Below, piece after piece: positions 18,392-28,376 of a stretch of DNA of 64,000 nt. The notes under the pieces were generated by a model. The model was given only the letters and a program-made list of their open reading frames with translations, did not search any database and had not been told where the DNA came from. The stretch comes from Liberibacter crescens BT-1 (GTDB lineage: Bacteria > Pseudomonadota > Alphaproteobacteria > Rhizobiales > Rhizobiaceae). The number at the start of each line of letters is the position of its first letter. Position 1 is the first letter of the stretch. Location: contig NC_019907.1 of assembly GCF_000325745.1 (NCBI RefSeq), positions 62,001 through 126,000 on the forward strand, read 5' to 3'. Made by a program: the position numbers and the translations under genes.

Positions 18392-19367
18392 TCACTGGGA
18401 AGTTTTTTTCTTCGTATTTGAAAGTCCTCCTGCATCAGTTAGTAAAAATGCTTCACCGCAAGCTTTAGCTAATGTTCGTACTCTAAGAATATAACTTTGA
18501 CGTTCGACAACAGATATTACACCCCTTGCATCAAGAAGATTGAAAAGGTGCGATGCTTTTATGCATTGGTCATATGCAGGTAAGACACATTTATGAGGAT
18601 CAGTAGTTTTTTTTAGAGGCACCAGTAGCTAGAATATCAAGACATTCTTTTTCGGCATCGATGAAGTGATTATGTAAATTTTTTACATTAGCATATTCGA
18701 AATTATATCGAGAATATTCTTGTTCAGCCTGCAAGAACAAATCTCTATAGCGGACTTTGTGTCCATCGGCGTGAGTGGCGAATACAACGTCATAGACATT
18801 ATCTATGCCTTGTACATACATTGCAAGCCGTTCTAATCCGTAGGTTATTTCTCCAGATACAGGGGAACATTCAATTCCGCAAACTTGTTGAAAGTATGTG
18901 AATTGTGATATCTCCATTCCATCACATAAACATTCCCACCCTAATCCCCACGCTCCAAGAGTGGGACTCTCCCAGTCATCTTCCACAAAACGTATATCAT
19001 GCATTAAAGGGTCTATACCTATAGCTTGAAGAGAATCAATATAAAGTTCTTGTAAATTAGGAGGGTTAGGTTTCAGCATGACTTGATATTGGTAATAATG
19101 CTGTAAACGATTTGGATTTTCAGCGTAACGTCCGTCTGAAGGACGACGTGATGGTTGTACATAAGCTGTTTTCCAAGGATTTACACCTAGAGCACGGAGT
19201 ACTGTTGCTGGATGGAAAGTTCCAGCTCCAACTTCCATATCATATGGTTGTAAAATGACACATCCTTGACTTGACCAGTATTTTGTTAATACTAGAATAA
19301 GTTCCTGGAATGAAAGAGAAGAGTTTTTTTGTTGATTACAATTTATCAAGTTGAGGGAGTCCATCAA
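18392..19367 (-). pseudogene. glyQ: Glycyl-tRNA synthetase alpha subunit, frame broken at an A8 run
   Basis: GlyQ is the catalytic alpha subunit of the alpha2-beta2 glycyl-tRNA synthetase. The first frame (19367 down to about 18614) carries the class II core ([49 protein letters not shown]) and stops after ASKKNY. The rest continues in another frame as [14 protein letters not shown] and [16 protein letters not shown]. Removing one base from the run at 18607-18614 (eight T on the plus strand) restores one protein of about 324 residues. As the gene is essential and glyS is not adjacent, I suspect an assembly error or slippage decoding rather than true loss. Confidence 0.85.
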
Positions 19368-19456
19368 AACTAACGATATTTGATCGTTTTATCTTTTTTT
19401 AAAAAAACATTAAAATAATAACATTTATGATATAGAAAATTTTTCCCGTAAAAGAT

Positions 19457-19627
19457 TTAAAAATCTTTTACCCGATACTCACCTGTTTTTTCATCTTTTA
19501 CAAGTGTATTTATTTTGTCTTTTTTATTCATAGTTTTTTCCTTTTTGTTAGAAGAATATACAATTACTTTACGATAAATTGCCCATATGGCCCAAAATAA
19601 TATCAATGAATATAAAAATTTTTGCAT
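19457..19627 (-). CDS. Small membrane protein, 56 residues
   Basis: A short gene between trmN6 and glyQ, all on the minus strand. The ATG at 19627 follows a GGGAG ribosome site about 8 bases upstream. The product has one N-terminal membrane segment (FLYSLILFWAIWAIYRKVIV), then a Lys-rich linker, and ends with NTLVKDEKTGEYRVKDF. The LVKD-TG-YRV tail resembles small single-span proteins seen near glyQ in rhizobia, though I cannot name the family. An inverted repeat with 10-base arms (GTAAAAGATT/AATCTTTTAC, 19448-19472) overlaps the stop codon. Confidence 0.65.
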   Translation of the reverse strand: MQKFLYSLILFWAIWAIYRKVIVYSSNKKEKTMNKKDKINTLVKDEKTGEYRVKDF

Positions 19628-19682
19628 TACTCATGCTCCCTGTAAAAAATAAATTTTAATATTTATTCTTAATATAAGAAGT

Positions 19683-20456
19683 TTATAGTTTTAAACGTGG
19701 CAAAGCAGCCTTTCCATTAATAAGATCATTAACAAAAGTTGAAAAAGATTGGTTTGTTGAATTATGCAAGAAGATAGGAGAGCGCATGACTAATTTACCT
19801 CGAGCTCCTTTTATTCCTGTTGCTAGAATGCGTATAGCACATTCTCCCTCACGTGGATACAATGGAATTATTTCTATAGATCCAATACGTTTTTCGCAAG
19901 CAGCTACGATTTGTGTAATTGATTGAGGTTTAGCAATCAGAGATAATTGTCCTCCAGGTTTCATAATCGCACAAGCTGTACGAATCCATTTTTCAAATAA
20001 ATCATCAATCATTACATGTGCTTCTTCTTTGATTTTATCAGGTGTGAGGCTATCTATTCTGTCATTAAAAGGTGGATTCATAATGACGTGATTATAGAAA
20101 TTATTAGTGAGACCAGATAAAATTCTTTTTTTTCCTGTTAAAGTGACGTCACTCTCAATAAGAGAAACACGCTTAGAAAGTTCTTTATTAGCAGGTAAGG
20201 TTAATGTTTTACGTGCAAATTTTGCCATGAAATTAGAGCGTTCAACGAGTAAAATTTGCGCTTTCCTTAGTCTGGATGCAACAGCAAGGCCTGCTGCTCC
20301 TGCTCCTGCTCCGAGGTCTGCCAGATAGAAAGGATTTTGTTCTTCAACTAGAGATGCCAAGATCATTGCATCCATACCTGAGCGATGACCGCATGTTGAA
20401 GGTTGCACTAAATAAAACTTACCTTCATGAAATGCATCAATAGTTTCATATAACAT
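19683..20456 (-). CDS. TrmN6-type adenine-N6 methyltransferase
   Basis: A class I SAM-dependent methyltransferase of 257 residues. The SAM-binding motif is LADLGAGAGAAGLAVASR and the N6-adenine catalytic motif is NPPFND. The family includes tRNA1(Val) adenine-37 N6-methyltransferase. The target is not provable from sequence. It faces away from the polyprenyl synthase gene across a 154-base spacer, and lies upstream of the small membrane gene and glyQ, the order found in rhizobia. Confidence 0.85.
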   Translation of the reverse strand: MLYETIDAFHEGKFYLVQPSTCGHRSGMDAMILASLVEEQNPFYLADLGAGAGAAGLAVASRLRKAQILLVERSNFMAKFARKTLTLPANKELSKRVSLIESDVTLTGKKRILSGLTNNFYNHVIMNPPFNDRIDSLTPDKIKEEAHVMIDDLFEKWIRTACAIMKPGGQLSLIAKPQSITQIVAACEKRIGSIEIIPLYPREGECAIRILATGIKGARGKLVMRSPIFLHNSTNQSFSTFVNDLINGKAALPRLKL

Positions 20457-20610
20457 GAATTATAAACACTGATTTCTTTAAAAAGCTCTCAATACAGTAT
20501 TTTTATTCGAAAAGCATTAGTTTTTATTGTAAACTTTTTTATATTTTATGATATGTATCATGTGGTTTATATATAGTGATTTTAGGAATAATAAATTAGG
20601 AGTATAGATT

Positions 20611-21630
20611 TTGGTTCTCCAAATAGCTACTGAAGAAAAAAAAGATACATATGCTTCTGTAAAAATGTTGGAAGAACTTACAAGAAAAGATATGGAAAGC
20701 GTAAACTTGCTCATTTTTTCTAAAATAAGTTCTGATGTTAAAATGATTCCGAATGTAGCAAGGCATATTATTGACTCCGGGGGCAAGAGATTACGTCCTA
20801 TGCTCACTTTGGCAGCGGCTTCTATGTTTGGTTCTGGTAGTGATATGCGTGTACATTTGGCTGCTGCTAGTATTGAATTTATTCATACAGCAACACTTTT
20901 ACATGATGATGTCGTGGATGAAAGTGAACTACGAAGAGGAAAGCCTGCTGCACATGTAATTTGGGGGAACCAAGCAAGTATTCTTGTCGGGGACTATTTG
21001 TTGAGTAGTGCATTCCAAATGATTGTTCATACAGAATCAATGAAATCATTAGATATTCTATCAAATGTCGCTTGTACCCTTTCAGAAGGTGAAGTGCTTC
21101 AATTGACAATGTCAAACAATCTTGAAACAACAGAAGAAGATTATATTAGTATTATAAAGGCCAAAACAGCATCTTTATTCTCTGCTGCGGTAGAGGTTGC
21201 GGCAATCCTTGTAGGGACAGAAGATTGTTTTCAAAAGGCTTTAAAAGATTATGGCATGAATCTTGGTATGGCTTTCCAACTTATTGATGATGTTCTTGAT
21301 TATGGCGGTAACATTTTTAAGATAGGAAAGAACATAGGAGATGACCTCCGTAGTGGGAAAGTTACCTTACCAGTTATATTTGCATTTCAAAGAAGCTCAG
21401 ATGAAGAGAAAGCATTTTGGTATTCTGTTATTCAGCAAGGTAACAATAGTGAAGAAAATTTGGAAAAAGCCTTGATGTTAATTAAGGCATGTAATGCACT
21501 TGAAGATACTATATCTCGAGCGCGTTATTATGGTGATTTGGCTAAAGATTCTCTTAATTGTTTCCCAGACAATCCTTGTAAACTAGCACTTCTTGAAGTT
21601 GTTGATTTTTGTATTGAACGTTTCAATTAA
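20611..21630 (+). CDS. ispB: Polyprenyl (octaprenyl/decaprenyl) diphosphate synthase
   Basis: A trans-isoprenyl diphosphate synthase of 339 residues making the ubiquinone side chain. It shows the first Asp-rich motif (LLHDDVVDESELRRG), GGKRLRP near the N-terminus, and the second Asp motif (AFQLIDDVLDY). The start is TTG with AGGAG just upstream. Chain length cannot be read with certainty; rhizobia make decaprenyl chains. Its product would feed the quinol oxidase encoded at 36192-40363. Confidence 0.9.
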   Translation: MVLQIATEEKKDTYASVKMLEELTRKDMESVNLLIFSKISSDVKMIPNVARHIIDSGGKRLRPMLTLAAASMFGSGSDMRVHLAAASIEFIHTATLLHDDVVDESELRRGKPAAHVIWGNQASILVGDYLLSSAFQMIVHTESMKSLDILSNVACTLSEGEVLQLTMSNNLETTEEDYISIIKAKTASLFSAAVEVAAILVGTEDCFQKALKDYGMNLGMAFQLIDDVLDYGGNIFKIGKNIGDDLRSGKVTLPVIFAFQRSSDEEKAFWYSVIQQGNNSEENLEKALMLIKACNALEDTISRARYYGDLAKDSLNCFPDNPCKLALLEVVDFCIERFN

Positions 21631-21736
21631 GGTTAAACTCTTTTATAAAAAGGATGATGTTTTATTTAAAGCAGTAGAATAGCTGGTTTAATTTTTTGTT
21701 TTTATATCATCATTTGATATCATTAAAAGGGGTATT

Positions 21737-23479
21737 ATGTCAGATAGGTTTTTTATAAAAGTTTTTTCTCCTATAGTAATGGTAGGTGTTTGGTTTACTT
21801 TTTTATCTGCAGCCACTGCACAGGAAAAAATTGAGTCGAAAAAAGTATTAAGCTTTTCTGGTGCTTTTTTAGCGGGTTATATAGCTGATCTGGAGCAGGA
21901 TTATAAGCCTGCAGCCCTTTTCTATGAGAAAGCTTTATCTATGTCGCCTGACGCTGTCGTTGTGCGTCGTAAGTTGATCATATCACTCATTATGACAGAA
22001 GAATTTAATCAGAGTGTTAAATATGCTGAGCAGTTAAAAAATGATAAATTATTAGGGAACCTTTCAAAAGCTATACTTGCTTTGGAAGCAATTAAAAAAA
22101 ACAAATATAAATCAGCTCAAAAGATATTGTTTGCTAGTAAAAGTAATAAGATAGCTACGCCAAAAACCTTCGATATCAATCATGTCATGGATACGATGCT
22201 TATAGCATGGGTTCGTGCTGGTCTTGGAAATGGACGCGAGGCCCTGGAAATAATGTGTTCTATAAAAGGGAATGAATTATCAGATATTCTGCGTGATTAT
22301 GAAGCTGGTATACTTGCGATTTACATCAAAGACTTTAAAGCTGCACGCAATCACTTAAATAATGCTATTCATAACCAAAAAGGTGCAGTTATTGCACAAG
22401 ATACTTTTTTGCGTTCTGTAATTTCTCTTGTTACGTTAGAAAGCTCTTTAGGGAACAAGCAAAAAGCTCTTGAAGCGCTTTCTTTCGGTGAGAGTTTAGT
22501 AGAGGATTATGCTCCTTTTAATATATTACGTAATAAAATTGAAAAAGGGATAAAAATCAGTCCACAAGTACTTACTGTAACGAAAGGAGCCGCTTCGGTT
22601 GTTTTTTCAATTGGTTCGGCTCTTTCTTCAGAGACTCTTGTGCAAGGAATTGAAAATCTTTATCTGAGAGCGGCGTATATGCTTGATCCAGAGGATGACG
22701 ATACTTTAATTTTACTTGCTCAACTTGAAGAAAAATCTGGAAATACTGACCGAGCTATTGAATTTTATCAAAAAATTCCAGAATCTTCTCCTATAGGCTC
22801 AATTGCTTTAATGAAGCTTGCTCTCAATTTAGCAGAAAAAGGAAAGGTGGATGAAGGAGAAAAATGTATTAAAAGATTAATTAAAGCTAACCCTAAGGAG
22901 ATTCGTAATTATATTGCTTATGGAAATATTTTGTACGATGCAAAGCGATATGATGAGTTGGTGAAGAACTATGATAGCGCTGTTAAGCTTATAGGTCAGA
23001 ATCTAAATACATCGTATTGGCAAATTTTTTTTCAACGTGGTGTAGCATATGAAAAAATTAATAAATGGCCTGAAGCAGAAGCTAACTTTTTAAAAGCATT
23101 ACAATTAAAGCCAGATCAGCCACAAGTATTAAATTATTTGGGATATTCATGGATAGAAAGAAATATTCAGCTCGAAAAGTCAACAGAAATGATCAAAAAA
23201 GCTTTAGAGTTTCGTCCTGATGATGGTTATTTTGTTGATTCATTAGGATGGGCTTATTTTCGGCTTGGTAAGTTTGAAGAAGCTGTAAACCAGTTAGAGA
23301 AAGCTGTATTGCTTAGGCCAAGCGATCCTAATATAAATGATCACTTGGGTGATGCTTATTGGAAAGTTGGACGTAAGTTAGAAGCTTCTTATCAATGGAA
23401 TCATGCTATTATATTTAGCAAAGATGAAATTGAAATATCAAAAATAAAAGATAAACTTAAAAAAAGATTAGATCTCTGA
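21737..23479 (+). CDS. Exported TPR-repeat protein
   Basis: A 580-residue protein with a signal peptide (about residues 1-29, ending SAATAQ) and tetratricopeptide repeats along most of its length. These are most regular toward the C-terminus (WPEAEANFLKALQLKPDQPQVLNYLGYSWIE and FEEAVNQLEKAVLLRPSDPNINDHLGDAYWK). Such proteins act as scaffolds in the periplasm or at the outer membrane. It follows the polyprenyl synthase by about 100 bases. No enzymatic domain is visible. Confidence 0.85.
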   Translation: MSDRFFIKVFSPIVMVGVWFTFLSAATAQEKIESKKVLSFSGAFLAGYIADLEQDYKPAALFYEKALSMSPDAVVVRRKLIISLIMTEEFNQSVKYAEQLKNDKLLGNLSKAILALEAIKKNKYKSAQKILFASKSNKIATPKTFDINHVMDTMLIAWVRAGLGNGREALEIMCSIKGNELSDILRDYEAGILAIYIKDFKAARNHLNNAIHNQKGAVIAQDTFLRSVISLVTLESSLGNKQKALEALSFGESLVEDYAPFNILRNKIEKGIKISPQVLTVTKGAASVVFSIGSALSSETLVQGIENLYLRAAYMLDPEDDDTLILLAQLEEKSGNTDRAIEFYQKIPESSPIGSIALMKLALNLAEKGKVDEGEKCIKRLIKANPKEIRNYIAYGNILYDAKRYDELVKNYDSAVKLIGQNLNTSYWQIFFQRGVAYEKINKWPEAEANFLKALQLKPDQPQVLNYLGYSWIERNIQLEKSTEMIKKALEFRPDDGYFVDSLGWAYFRLGKFEEAVNQLEKAVLLRPSDPNINDHLGDAYWKVGRKLEASYQWNHAIIFSKDEIEISKIKDKLKKRLDL

Positions 23480-23802
23480 AAGCTAATAGAAAGGATATAA
23501 AAATATTCTATAAGGAAAACTGATATAGAAATAGAATGAGTAATTTATTGTTTATTGTCGGATAAAAGATCTTAAATATTAAGTTTATAGCTTTTGTTAA
23601 GCATTATTTTAAATTGGATCTAGAATGCATATTCTAATTTTGTAAGTTTTTTCTAAAAGGCATATTTGTATTTTATTATCAAGCTGAGATCTTATGATGC
23701 ATTTAAGATGCTTATAAGCGCTATTTGATAGGTCTTTTATAAACTTCAAATATAATGTTTATTCTCTTAAGATCAGAATGAGTGAATTGCTGAAAGTAAA
23801 TA
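23480..23802. other. AT-rich spacer before nadK
   Basis: About 320 bases with no sustained reading frame and no recognisable RNA. It presumably holds the nadK promoter, but I cannot place it with confidence. Confidence 0.5.
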
Positions 23803-24570
23803 ATGACTGTACACAAAATTCATTTCACTTCCTCTCCTGTCCTTGAAGCACAAAAAGCCTATCATGAATTGGTTTGTATGTATACAAATACTCCCTTTGA
23901 AGAAGCTGACGTTATCGTTGCTCTTGGTGGCGATGGATTTATGCTTCAAACTCTTCATGGAAATATGAAATCAGGTAAGCCTGTTTATGGTATGAATCGT
24001 GGTTCTGTTGGTTTTCTAATGAATGATTATCGTCCAGAGGAACTCGTAGAACGTCTGTCTGATGCAGTAGAACATATCTTTCATCCATTGAAGATGACTA
24101 CTCTTAAAGAAGATAATTCAACTTCAGTGGCTTTGGCAGTAAATGAGGCATCAATATTACGTCAATCTTTTCAAGCAGCTAAGCTGAAGGTTATGATAGA
24201 CGGGAAGGTGCGATTAGATGAACTGATATGTGATGGCTTGCTTGTATCTACACCAGTTGGTTCTACTGCTTATAATCTTTCCGCTCATGGGCCAATTCTT
24301 CCTTTAGAAGCGCCGCTTTTAGCCCTTACTCCTGTAAGCCCTTTCAGGCCACGGCGTTGGCGAGGGGCGCTTATTTCTAATCATTTAACAGTAGATATTG
24401 AAATCTTAGAACCAGATAAACGTCCTGTTAATGCTGTTGCAGATCACACAGAAGTAAAGTCAGCCTTACATGTCCAGATATCACAGGCTACGGATATAAT
24501 GGTTCGTATTCTCTCTAATCCAGATAGATCTTGGTCTGATCGTATTCTTACAGAACAATTTTCTACTTGA
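23803..24570 (+). CDS. nadK: NAD kinase
   Basis: Phosphorylates NAD to NADP. The 255-residue protein has the catalytic GGDG motif (VIVALGGDGFMLQTLH), followed by YGMNRGSVGFLMN, NEASI and the glycine/serine-rich VSTPVGSTAYNLSAHGPIL motif. It is of normal alphaproteobacterial length. It converges on prfB with a 13-base gap. Confidence 0.95.
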   Translation: MTVHKIHFTSSPVLEAQKAYHELVCMYTNTPFEEADVIVALGGDGFMLQTLHGNMKSGKPVYGMNRGSVGFLMNDYRPEELVERLSDAVEHIFHPLKMTTLKEDNSTSVALAVNEASILRQSFQAAKLKVMIDGKVRLDELICDGLLVSTPVGSTAYNLSAHGPILPLEAPLLALTPVSPFRPRRWRGALISNHLTVDIEILEPDKRPVNAVADHTEVKSALHVQISQATDIMVRILSNPDRSWSDRILTEQFST

Positions 24571-24583
24571 ACAAACAATAAAC

Positions 24584-25688
24584 CTATATATGAAGAGCAA
24601 GAGCTGCTTTGATAAAGTCATCTAGATTTCCATCTAGTACATCTAAAGGTGCTGTATTTTCTACGCCTGTTCTCAAGTCCTTAACTAATTGATATGGTTG
24701 TAAAACATATGAACGGATTTGTCGTCCCCAGCCGATTTCAGGTTTGGAAGATGCTTCTATACTCACAGCTTCTTCACGTTTTTTTAATTCTAACTCATAC
24801 AGTCTAGCTCTAAGCATATCCCAGGCTTTAGATTTATTTTTATGTTGCGAACGTTCTTGTTGACATTGTACAACAATATTTGTGGGTATATGAGTTATAC
24901 GTACAGCTGAATCTGTTGTATTAATATGTTGACCACCGGAACCTGAGGCACGGTAGGTATCAATGCGGCAATCGCTTTCATTAATTTCTATTTCAATAGC
25001 TTCATCTATAACTGGATAAACCCAAATTGAAGAAAATGAAGTATGCCGACGAGAATTACTGTCATAAGGAGAAATTCTTACAAGGCGGTGTACGCCTGAT
25101 TCTGTCTTTAACCAACCATAAGAGTTGTGCCCTTTTATGAGAATTGTTGCTGATTTGATACCAGTTTCTTCTCCATCATGCATTTCAAGAAGTTCTACTT
25201 TAAATCCTTTTCTTTCAGACCAACGCATATACATGCGTAATAACATATTCGCCCAATCTTGACTCTCAGTTCCACCAGCACCAGAGTGAATTTCAAGGTA
25301 GCTATCGTTAGAATCAGCTTCTCCAGAAAGAAGAGTTTCAAATTGTCGACGTTCAGTTTCACACTTAAGTTTGAGGAGAGCTTCTTCAACTTCACATACT
25401 AGAAATTGCTCTCCTTCTGCTTCAGCAAGTTCTAAAAAAGCAATATTATCTAAAAAATTTTTTTCAAGATCTTTGATAGAAGAGATTGAATTGTCGAGGT
25501 GTTGACGCTCCTGCATCAATTTACTTGCTTTTTCTGAATCTTCCCATAAATTTGGATCTTCTGCTTTATTATTAAGCCAATCCAATCTTTTAATGGCTGC
25601 CTCCCAGTCAAAGAGACCTCCTTAGCAGCTTTATACTCTGCTCGATTTCATTTATTGTAATCTGAATGTTATTGTTTGCTATTACCAT
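24584..25688 (-). CDS. prfB: Peptide chain release factor 2 with programmed +1 frameshift
   Basis: RF2 reads UGA and UAA. The long frame begins at MDWLNNKAEDPNLW but the true start is ATG 25688, preceded by GAGGA. Frame 0 runs 26 codons ending LLRRSL, then an in-frame UGA at 25610-25608; a +1 shift gives DWEAAIKRLDWLN. The site is AGGAGG-tct-CTT-TGA-C, the classic autoregulatory signal: internal Shine-Dalgarno 3 bases before CUU UGA. The shifted product is 367 residues, the normal length. GGQ is in ASGSGGQHINTTD. The codon-recognition tripeptide reads SPY (SPYDSNSRRHTSF) instead of the enteric SPF, as in many alphaproteobacteria. Confidence 0.95.
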
Positions 25689-25760
25689 AATTCCTCATAG
25701 TATAAGAAAAGTTTAATAGATTTTTTGAATTTAAAAAGTAAAAATGTTATAAATTATATT

Positions 25761-28206
25761 TTAATACAATCCTTGGACGCCAGAATTAATTGCTTGATTG
25801 GCTTGAGGAGATTTTCTTAATATTTCTTCAGATGACGTATTGCTATTCTCATCAATGACAGAATAAACCTCAGCTGGTCCTGTTCCAGGTTTGAAAGCCT
25901 CAATGATCATGTCAGGGTCTCCTTCTCGAGCAAGCATTCCTGTCCTTCTATTAACTGGAATAAGGCTCATGCCTTGGGGGATAACAAAACGAGAAGGCAA
26001 GACTCCCTTTGTTGCATCTTGCATAAAAAGATCGAAAATAGGAGCGGCAAGAGACCCTCCTGTAGCATTGGGTCCTAAAGATATTGGATTATCATAACCG
26101 ATATACAGACCTGCTACGAGATCAGGAGTATAGCCTATAAAAAAGGCATCTTTATTGTCATTAGTTGTTCCACTTTTCCCTGCAATAGGACCTTTTATAT
26201 GAATTTTTCCTGCTGCAGTTCCACGGGAGATCACACCTTCCATCATAGAGGTAATTTGATATGCTGTCATAGGATCTAAAACTTGTTCACGATTATCAAT
26301 GATTTCAGGCTCGTCTTGATTTTCCCATCTGGAGGTATTGCAATCTTTACAAATACGCTTCTCCTGACGAAATATTGTTTTTCCATACCGATCCTGAATA
26401 CGATCAATAAGCGATGGTTCAATCTGTTTCCCTCCATTAGCGATTACTGCATAAGCTGAAACCATTCGTAAGATGGTTGTTTCTCCTGCACCTAAGGACA
26501 TAGCTAGAAGAGGAGGCATTTTATGGTATATACCAAAGCGTTCAGCATATTCTGCAACAGTATTCATTCCCATATTATGTGCGAGACGAACAGTCATTAA
26601 GTTACGAGATTTTTCAATTCCAAAACGTAATGTAGATGGACCTGATGAGGTGCGTCCATAATTTTCTGGTTTCCATACTTTTCCTCCAGATACAATTTCT
26701 ATTGGGGCATCCATAACAACAGAGGCTGGTGTGTAGCCACTATCTAGTGCAGCTGCATATACAAATGGCTTAAAGCAAGAACCTGGCTGTCGCATTGCTT
26801 GAGTGGCGCGATTAAATTCAGATTGGGCAAAAGAAAAACCGCCTACCATCGCCAAGACACGTCCAGTACGAGGATCCATTGCAATAAATCCTCCTTGAAT
26901 TTTAGGTACTTGTTGTAATTTCCATCCTTTAAGAGAATGTTTTACGTATATGACATCTCCAGGAAATAAAACAGTATCAGGAGATTTTGAAGTCTTATGA
27001 GATGAAGAAGCCGAATGGTAAGCCCAGCGCATATTAGAGCCTTCAATTACACTACGGTTACGTTTAGAATCTATTTTACCACTTGGAGCAATAGATGGTT
27101 GAAGCCCTATTTCAACTCGAGACTTTGATGTTGATAAAACCACAGCAAGTTTCCACTCTGGTACATCTACTAAAGGGGCAATTTTTGCTAGAGGTTTTCC
27201 CCAATCATCTTTTATTGAAATATGAGCTACAGGACCTCTAAATCCACGTCTTTGATCATAGTCTATTAAACCTGATTGAAGAGATTTGCGAGCGTAAATC
27301 TGGAGATGAGGATCAAGAGATGTACGAACAGACAAACCTCCTTCATAAAGAGCCTTTTCTCCATAACGGTTAATAATCTGACGCCTTACTTCTTCTGAAA
27401 AATATTCAGATGCAAAAAGATGTACACCAGGATATCGTCGAGATATGTTCAGAGGCATTTTTTTGGCGTCTTCAGCTTTAACACTTGATATGTAATGATT
27501 TTCTGCCATACGATCAATGACCCAATTACGGCGGGCGATTGCTGCTTCAGTTCTACGAAAAGGATTATAATTGCTAGGCCCTTTAGGAAGGGCTGCAAGA
27601 TATGCTGCTTCAGCTATATTTAATTCAGTAACAGATTTATTAAAATAGGTTAGAGCTGCTGCTGCAATTCCATAAGAGTTAAGTCCGAAAAAAATTTCAT
27701 TTATATAAAACTCTAGAATCTTATCTTTACTGTAAGCTTGTTCAATACGAAAAGATAAGATTGCTTCTTTGATTTTTCTATCTATGGTTTGATCTGAGCT
27801 CAAAAGAAAGTTTTTTGCAACTTGTTGTGTAATTGTTGAAGCTCCTTCTGGACGGCGACCAGAACCAAGATTTTGAATATTATTTAAAATAGCGCGACCA
27901 AGTCCAGAGATATCCACTCCTGGATGGTTATAAAAATTTTTGTCCTCGGCTGAAAGGAATGCTTCTTTGACGTGGTCAGGAATCGCTTGTATAGGTAAAA
28001 ATAGCCGGGTTTTTTTTTGCATATTCAGCCATGAGAGCACCATTTCCAGCATGGACTCGTGTTGTAATAGCTGGACTATAAGAATTCAATACAGCGTAGT
28101 CAGGAAGATCCTTAGACACTTTGATAACATAAATTCCTATTCCTAATGCAGCTGAAAAGAATAAGATACAAGCAAATCCAAAAAAATATCCAATTAATCT
28201 AATCAT
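25761..28206 (-). pseudogene. mrcA: Penicillin-binding protein 1A, frame broken at an A9 run
   Basis: PBP1A polymerises and cross-links peptidoglycan. The N-terminal part (28206 downward; membrane segment IGYFFGFACILFF, ending GALMAEYAKK) and the rest (TRLFLPIQAIPDHVKEAF onward) are in different frames. They meet at nine A residues (T 28010-28018 on the plus strand); eight would give one 814-residue protein. The transglycosylase part has SAEDKNFYNHPG and GASTITQQVAKNFLL. The transpeptidase has SCFK, SRN and KSGTT. Every catalytic motif is intact, so true decay is unlikely; slippage or an assembly error is the better guess. Confidence 0.85.
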
Positions 28207-28376
28207 GAAGAATATACCAAAAATTCTTTGATTTTGTCATGAAGGGAGGATGTTACCGTTTCTTGGTAAAGAACTTCTCATGACATTATCTATATTATGA
28301 ACCAATATATACTAAAACAGGCGTTATTATATCTGATTTTTATTTTTTTCATATAGATAATCTTTATTATATATTT

